Assembly (NCBI GenBank): GCA_029240815.1
Contig: JARDZO010000290.1
Coordinates: 1-6,873 of the forward strand
DNA length: 6,873 bases
Origin: Brevibacillus sp.
GTDB lineage: Bacteria; Bacillota; Bacilli; Brevibacillales; Brevibacillaceae
Reading direction: 5' to 3'
Part shown: positions 4,735 through 6,873 of the stretch, piece after piece
Numbering within the stretch: the first letter of the stretch is position 1
Layout: each line of letters opens with the position of its first letter
Program-made: the position numbers and the translations under genes
Notes under the pieces: generated by a model
Told to the model about the DNA's origin: nothing
Database searches by the model: none
Seen by the model: the letters and a program-made list of their open reading frames with translations, nothing else

Positions 4735-5490
4735 CTAATATTCAGCTGGGATGTACGCGTATCCCGTGCGGATAGCATAACCATAATCCGGTCTGCCCTT
4801 TTCCTCTGCGATTCGGCTAGCCTGCTCCCAATCGTAGGGCACGATGACTTGCTCGACCTTCCAGCCGTGCCTTGTCCGCCACAAAATAGCGTATTTGGCG
4901 TGCGGAGACATCGATTCCATGACGTGTGGAAAAGGTGCGTCCTCGTAATAAGCGGGAAAGCCTACACTGCCGGGATTGATCACGAGCTTCCCGTCTGGCA
5001 GCTGCACACTCTTTGGCAAGTGTGTATGGCCACAGACGATCATGCTTTGCGGTATAGTCTGTAGCTGCCCCGTGACTGCAGAAAGGCTTTTCCCCACCGC
5101 TCCACTGTCGATGACCTCCTCCAACAAATACTCTTCATCAGAGAAAGGCGTTCCGTGACAAAAGAGGATGTCCTCGTACACCCATGTTTTCCGAAAGGTT
5201 CGGATCCATTCCAGGTGATCGGAGGTGAGCAATGGCCTCACCTGCTGAAACGTGAGCGATTCGCTCTCTTCCTGCAGCAAGATTCGATCGCAATTTCCCA
5301 TGATCGAAATGAGATCGCGATTTTCCATCAGCCGCTCTGCTGTTTCCAGAGGTGCAATGGGCCCGAATATGACGTCTCCCAGATTCACGATGGTGTCGAT
5401 GCCTCTCTCGGCAATATCGGACAGAACTGCATCGAGCGCAAACACGTTGCTGTGCACATCTGACAAAACAGCAATCCCTGTTATCGACAT
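4735..5490 (-). CDS. Calcineurin-like metallophosphoesterase (YfcE/MJ0936-type)
   Basis: The 251-residue soluble protein carries every motif of the Metallophos_2 (PF12850) type two-metal phosphoesterases: SDVHSN with Asp11 and His13, NLGD with Asp39, GNCD with Asn66, CHGTP with His112, and CGHTH with His155 and His157, then NPGSVGFP (172-179). These residues bind two divalent metals and hydrolyse a phosphomonoester or phosphodiester. The Cys in GNCD, instead of the His of GNHD, is normal for the YfcE group. The physiological substrate is unknown for most members. Its start overlaps the stop of hmoA by one base (TAATG), so translation is coupled and it should be expressed from the Fur-controlled hmoA promoter. 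No separate ribosome binding site is needed or obvious. A hairpin follows directly after the stop. Confidence 0.93.
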   Translation of the reverse strand: MSITGIAVLSDVHSNVFALDAVLSDIAERGIDTIVNLGDVIFGPIAPLETAERLMENRDLISIMGNCDRILLQEESESLTFQQVRPLLTSDHLEWIRTFRKTWVYEDILFCHGTPFSDEEYLLEEVIDSGAVGKSLSAVTGQLQTIPQSMIVCGHTHLPKSVQLPDGKLVINPGSVGFPAYYEDAPFPHVMESMSPHAKYAILWRTRHGWKVEQVIVPYDWEQASRIAEEKGRPDYGYAIRTGYAYIPAEY

Positions 5491-5813
5491 TATTCGGTGG
5501 CCGCCTTCTTCACAGACTTCACTTCGTAGAGGCCACCTTCAGAACTCACGATATATTCAGGCTTTGGTTTACCCAGGTTTGCTTTGTGGCCAGCGATATG
5601 GGCGTCACTCTTTTCCCATTGCTTCCAGTGCGCCTCCGACTCCCAACGAACGATGACCATGACCTCTTCGTCGCCACGACTCCCTTTTTTTACGAGAACG
5701 GTGGAGTCAATGAATCCTTCCTGCTTTTCGATCAGGCCTTCCCCACTGAAGCGACTTACAATTTTATCTGCATTTCCTTCTGTTACGACCGTTTTTCGAA
5801 CTTGTACAAACAT
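5490..5813 (-). CDS. hmoA: Heme-degrading monooxygenase HmoA (IsdG/ABM family)
   Basis: The 107-residue protein belongs to the antibiotic-biosynthesis-monooxygenase fold (PF03992). It resembles Bacillus subtilis HmoA along its length, with the hallmark WESEAHWKQW and KSDAHIAGHK segments (57-77). Trp66 and His76 are ten residues apart, as are the catalytic Trp67 and heme-ligand His77 of Staphylococcus IsdG. The Asn7 of IsdG is Lys here, as expected for the HmoA branch. Its role is to open the heme ring in the cytoplasm and free iron. The start ATG 5813 is set by GGGGAGGG (5821-5828, 7 nt). The promoter (5852-5881) contains a Fur box, so it should be induced when iron is scarce. It is first in a two-gene unit with the phosphoesterase, whose start overlaps its stop. 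Confidence 0.93.
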   Translation of the reverse strand: MFVQVRKTVVTEGNADKIVSRFSGEGLIEKQEGFIDSTVLVKKGSRGDEEVMVIVRWESEAHWKQWEKSDAHIAGHKANLGKPKPEYIVSSEGGLYEVKSVKKAATE

Positions 5814-5851
5814 ACGAACACCCTCCCCGAATATGTATCTTCTTTCCTAAT

Positions 5852-5881
5852 ATTATAATTGATAGTGATTTTCATCGTCAA
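5852..5881 (-). promoter_or_regulatory. Sigma-A promoter of hmoA
   Basis: On the minus strand, TTGACG (5876-5881, 5/6 to TTGACA) and a perfect TATAAT (5852-5857) lie 18 bp apart, with the -10 about 39 nt from the hmoA start. The Fur box fills the spacer. Confidence 0.85.
5860..5874. promoter_or_regulatory. Fur box in the hmoA promoter
   Basis: The 15-mer on the minus strand, TGAAAATCACTATCA, matches the 7-1-7 Fur consensus TGATAATNATTATCA at 12 of 14 informative positions. It lies between the -35 and -10, so Fur with iron would block polymerase. Confidence 0.8.
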
Positions 5882-5891
5882 TTTTGACATA

Positions 5892-5938
5892 GAAAAACCG
5901 AACGCTCATTGGGGAACATCCCGCTGATCGCTCGGTTT
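5892..5938 (-). terminator. Intrinsic terminator after sspH
   Basis: On the minus strand, AAACCGAGCG (5929-5938) pairs with CGTTCGGTTT (5895-5904) through one G-U pair, with an inner GGG/CCC pairing, then TTTTTC. It ends the 59-aa/sspH unit and lies just upstream of the hmoA promoter. Confidence 0.85.
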
Positions 5939-5956
5939 GGTTTGCTGCCACGGCCG

Positions 5957-6145
5957 TCAGTGCTCTCGCTTTTCCTCCAGTTGACCCACTTCTACCCTCA
6001 AACTGCTGGCAGGATTTCGTTCCGTATGGATGCGAGCTGTCTGCGTAGACTCATCCAATTCATCTATCCACACGTTATCTCCCTTGTAATGGACCACGAT
6101 TTTTTCGGCGGAGCTGACAATTTCCTGCGCACGTGCTAGATCCAT
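5957..6145 (-). CDS. sspH: Small acid-soluble spore protein, H type
   Basis: The 62-residue product matches the SspH family (PF08141) from end to end: an N-terminal helix MDLARAQEIVSSAE (in Bacillus SspH, MNIQRAKE...SAE), then a strand IVVHYKGDNVWIDEL, the diagnostic DESTQTARIH (31-40), NPASSLRVEV, and a Glu/Lys tail. Usual length is about 59 residues. SspH is a minor spore-core protein made only in the forespore; its exact job is not settled, and it is not one of the alpha/beta DNA-protecting SASPs. A perfect AAGGAGG (6154-6160) is 8 nt before ATG 6145. It follows the 59-aa gene by 23 bp with no promoter between, so the two are co-transcribed, probably from the forespore-type promoter at 6381-6411. 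A terminator follows. Confidence 0.88.
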   Translation of the reverse strand: MDLARAQEIVSSAEKIVVHYKGDNVWIDELDESTQTARIHTERNPASSLRVEVGQLEEKREH

Positions 6146-6168
6146 GTTGTTTGCCTCCTTATCCAGCC

Positions 6169-6348
6169 TTAGTGATCGTCTAGAGCTTGCTTGGCTGCAC
6201 TCGCTCCAGTCATCGTATCAACCGTTGTTTCTTCGATCAGTCCATTCTGATCAGAGACCTGTCCGCCGCCCAATCCTTCGTTTACCATCCGATCGATGTC
6301 CATGTCGTAAGCGTCACGACCTTCTGTGTAATTGTCACGGTTGCTCAT
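6169..6348 (-). CDS. 59-aa acidic protein of unknown function, operon partner of sspH
   Basis: The start at ATG 6348 is fixed by AAGGAGG (6357-6363) 8 nt upstream. The frame is open further upstream to an ATG at 6393, but this has no comparable site and lies inside the putative promoter. The product is hydrophilic and acidic, with no membrane or signal segment. Visible pieces are a charged N-terminus (MSNRDNYTEGRDAYDMDIDR), a Gly-rich turn NEGLGGGQVS (23-32), a GLIEETTVDTM segment (36-46) and a C-terminal helix ASAAKQALDDH. I do not recognise a named family; it has the look of the small sporulation-associated Bacillales proteins. It is followed after 23 bp by sspH in the same transcript, so forespore expression is the natural inference. 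Confidence 0.8.
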   Translation of the reverse strand: MSNRDNYTEGRDAYDMDIDRMVNEGLGGGQVSDQNGLIEETTVDTMTGASAAKQALDDH

Positions 6349-6380
6349 CTCATATTCCTCCTTCTCGGTTTTACATGGAT

Positions 6381-6411
6381 TAGCATTTCCCAACAGGGCG
6401 AAAAATGATGC
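6381..6411 (-). promoter_or_regulatory. Candidate forespore (sigma-F/sigma-G) promoter of the 59-aa/sspH unit
   Basis: On the minus strand, GCATC (6407-6411) is separated by 16 bp from GGAAATGCTA (6381-6390). The known sigma-F pattern is GYWTA, 15-16 bp, GGNRANANTW; these match 4/5 and 6/7 informative bases. The -10 is 32 nt from the start codon, leaving room for a leader of about 26 nt with the ribosome binding site. No good sigma-A promoter is seen after the crh terminator. Confidence 0.45.
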
Positions 6412-6434
6412 GAAACCGCTAAATCGTACCTACC

Positions 6435-6467
6435 AAAAAAAGACACCTCCCATAGGGAAAGTGTCTT
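6435..6467 (-). terminator. Intrinsic terminator of crh
   Basis: On the minus strand, AAGACAC and the following TTCCC pair with GGGAG and GTGTCTT around a TAT loop, giving a 12-bp stem with a single bulged T and one G-U pair. A run of T residues follows (6435-6441). It lies 12 bp past the crh stop. Confidence 0.92.
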
Positions 6468-6478
6468 CTGACCTACTT

Positions 6479-6736
6479 CTATTCTTCCTTGCTCACCAGT
6501 TTGGCAAGGCTTGTTACTGCCTGGGAGGCATCCGGCCCTTCTGCCAAAATGGTTATTTCCGTTCCAGAACTGATTGCGAGGCTCATGATACCCATGATGC
6601 TTTTTGCATTTACTTTTTTGTTTTCTTTTTCCACAAATACCTCAGAAGCAAAACGGTTGGCCTCTTGTACAAAAAAGGCTGCCGGACGTGCCTGCAAACC
6701 GGTTTTCAATTGAACCACAACCTGCTGTTGAACCAT
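6479..6736 (-). CDS. crh: Crh, catabolite repression HPr-like protein
   Basis: The 85-residue protein has the HPr fold but carries Gln15 in KTGLQARPAA, where HPr has the catalytic His15, so it cannot pass phosphate to sugar permeases. The regulatory Ser46 in NAKSIMGIMSL is kept, as is the rest of that loop. This combination defines Crh: HPr kinase phosphorylates Ser46 and P-Ser-Crh acts with CcpA in carbon catabolite control; unphosphorylated Crh also has a metabolic role (methylglyoxal synthase in B. subtilis). ATG 6736 follows a perfect AAGGAGGT (6743-6750) by 6 nt. It lies 50 bp after whiA and very likely shares its transcript, the order known from the Bacillus rapZ-yvcK-whiA-crh cluster. 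A strong terminator ends the unit. Confidence 0.95.
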   Translation of the reverse strand: MVQQQVVVQLKTGLQARPAAFFVQEANRFASEVFVEKENKKVNAKSIMGIMSLAISSGTEITILAEGPDASQAVTSLAKLVSKEE

Positions 6737-6786
6737 GAATGGACCTCCTTACTCTAGAGACTATTATCCCTTAGTATATCATGCAT

Positions 6787-6873
6787 CTACATCGAAATAT
6801 TTTGTTTTTCTCGTAATTTGTCAGCGATTTCGTTAATTTTTCGCAGGCGGTGATTGACTCCCGATTTGCTGAC
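6787..6873 (-). CDS. whiA: WhiA, sporulation/cell-division regulator, last 28 codons
   Basis: Only the C-terminal end is in the window; the gene continues past the right edge. The last residues contain KSGVNHRLRKINEIADKL, the C-terminal helix-turn-helix end that is highly conserved in Bacillus WhiA (YvcL), followed by a short tail, REKQNISM. WhiA joins a homing-endonuclease-like fold to this DNA-binding domain. In Bacillus it affects cell division and chromosome segregation. The position directly before crh is the usual one and supports the call. Confidence 0.9.
   Translation of the reverse strand, partial: VSKSGVNHRLRKINEIADKLREKQNISM

Noticed and set aside
6349..6393. Fifteen-codon N-terminal extension of the 59-aa protein from ATG 6393
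   Set aside because: The strong AAGGAGG at 6357-6363 lies inside it with 8 nt to ATG 6348, and the extension overlaps the candidate promoter.
6751..6786. TATACT or GATAAT between whiA and crh as a separate crh promoter
   Set aside because: No acceptable -35 lies at 16-18 bp from TATACT. I did not examine a -35 for GATAAT in the same detail. The 50-bp gap with shared direction is enough for an operon.

Overview
The window looks like chromosomal DNA of an endospore-forming member of the Bacillales. Brevibacillus or a close relative is my best guess, by recollection of protein similarity only. The reasons are an H-type small acid-soluble spore protein, a Crh protein (a Bacillales HPr paralogue with Gln at position 15) directly after whiA, a ClpP almost identical in its motifs to the Bacillus enzyme, strong AAGGAGG ribosome binding sites, and recognisable CtsR and Fur operators. 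I see no insertion sequence, prophage, CRISPR array, tRNA or rRNA. Most of it is ordinary core genome with several very small genes.

Layout. (1) nt 1-1067, plus strand: the 3' end of a PAS-containing sensor histidine kinase (start upstream of the window), then a 44-codon hydrophilic gene. (2) A bidirectional terminator (1074-1110) separates these from a run of minus-strand genes: a 39-codon Asn/Gln/Lys-rich gene with a forespore-like -10 element, a lipoprotein of the branched-chain amino acid binding protein family, a 33-codon single-pass membrane protein, and a secreted protein made of one copper amine oxidase N-terminal-like domain. (3) nt 3392-3640 is a divergent intergenic region carrying three helically spaced DnaA-box-like 9-mers. 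(4) Plus strand: an unrecognised 71-codon gene, then clpP with a CtsR operator over its -35 region, then a strong terminator. (5) Minus strand from 4690 to the right edge: a metallophosphoesterase translationally coupled to hmoA (heme monooxygenase; Fur box inside its promoter), then an unrecognised 59-codon gene plus sspH behind a candidate forespore promoter, then crh and the 3' end of whiA.

How they fit together. Three control circuits can be read from the DNA: CtsR on the protease gene, Fur on the heme/iron pair, and probable forespore sigma factors on sspH-59aa and perhaps on the 39-codon gene. The kinase resembles sporulation kinases, and Crh and WhiA link carbon control and cell division. 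I found no convincing new multi-gene system. The best leads are the DnaA-box cluster, the Fur-controlled hmoA-phosphoesterase pair, and the small sporulation-associated genes.
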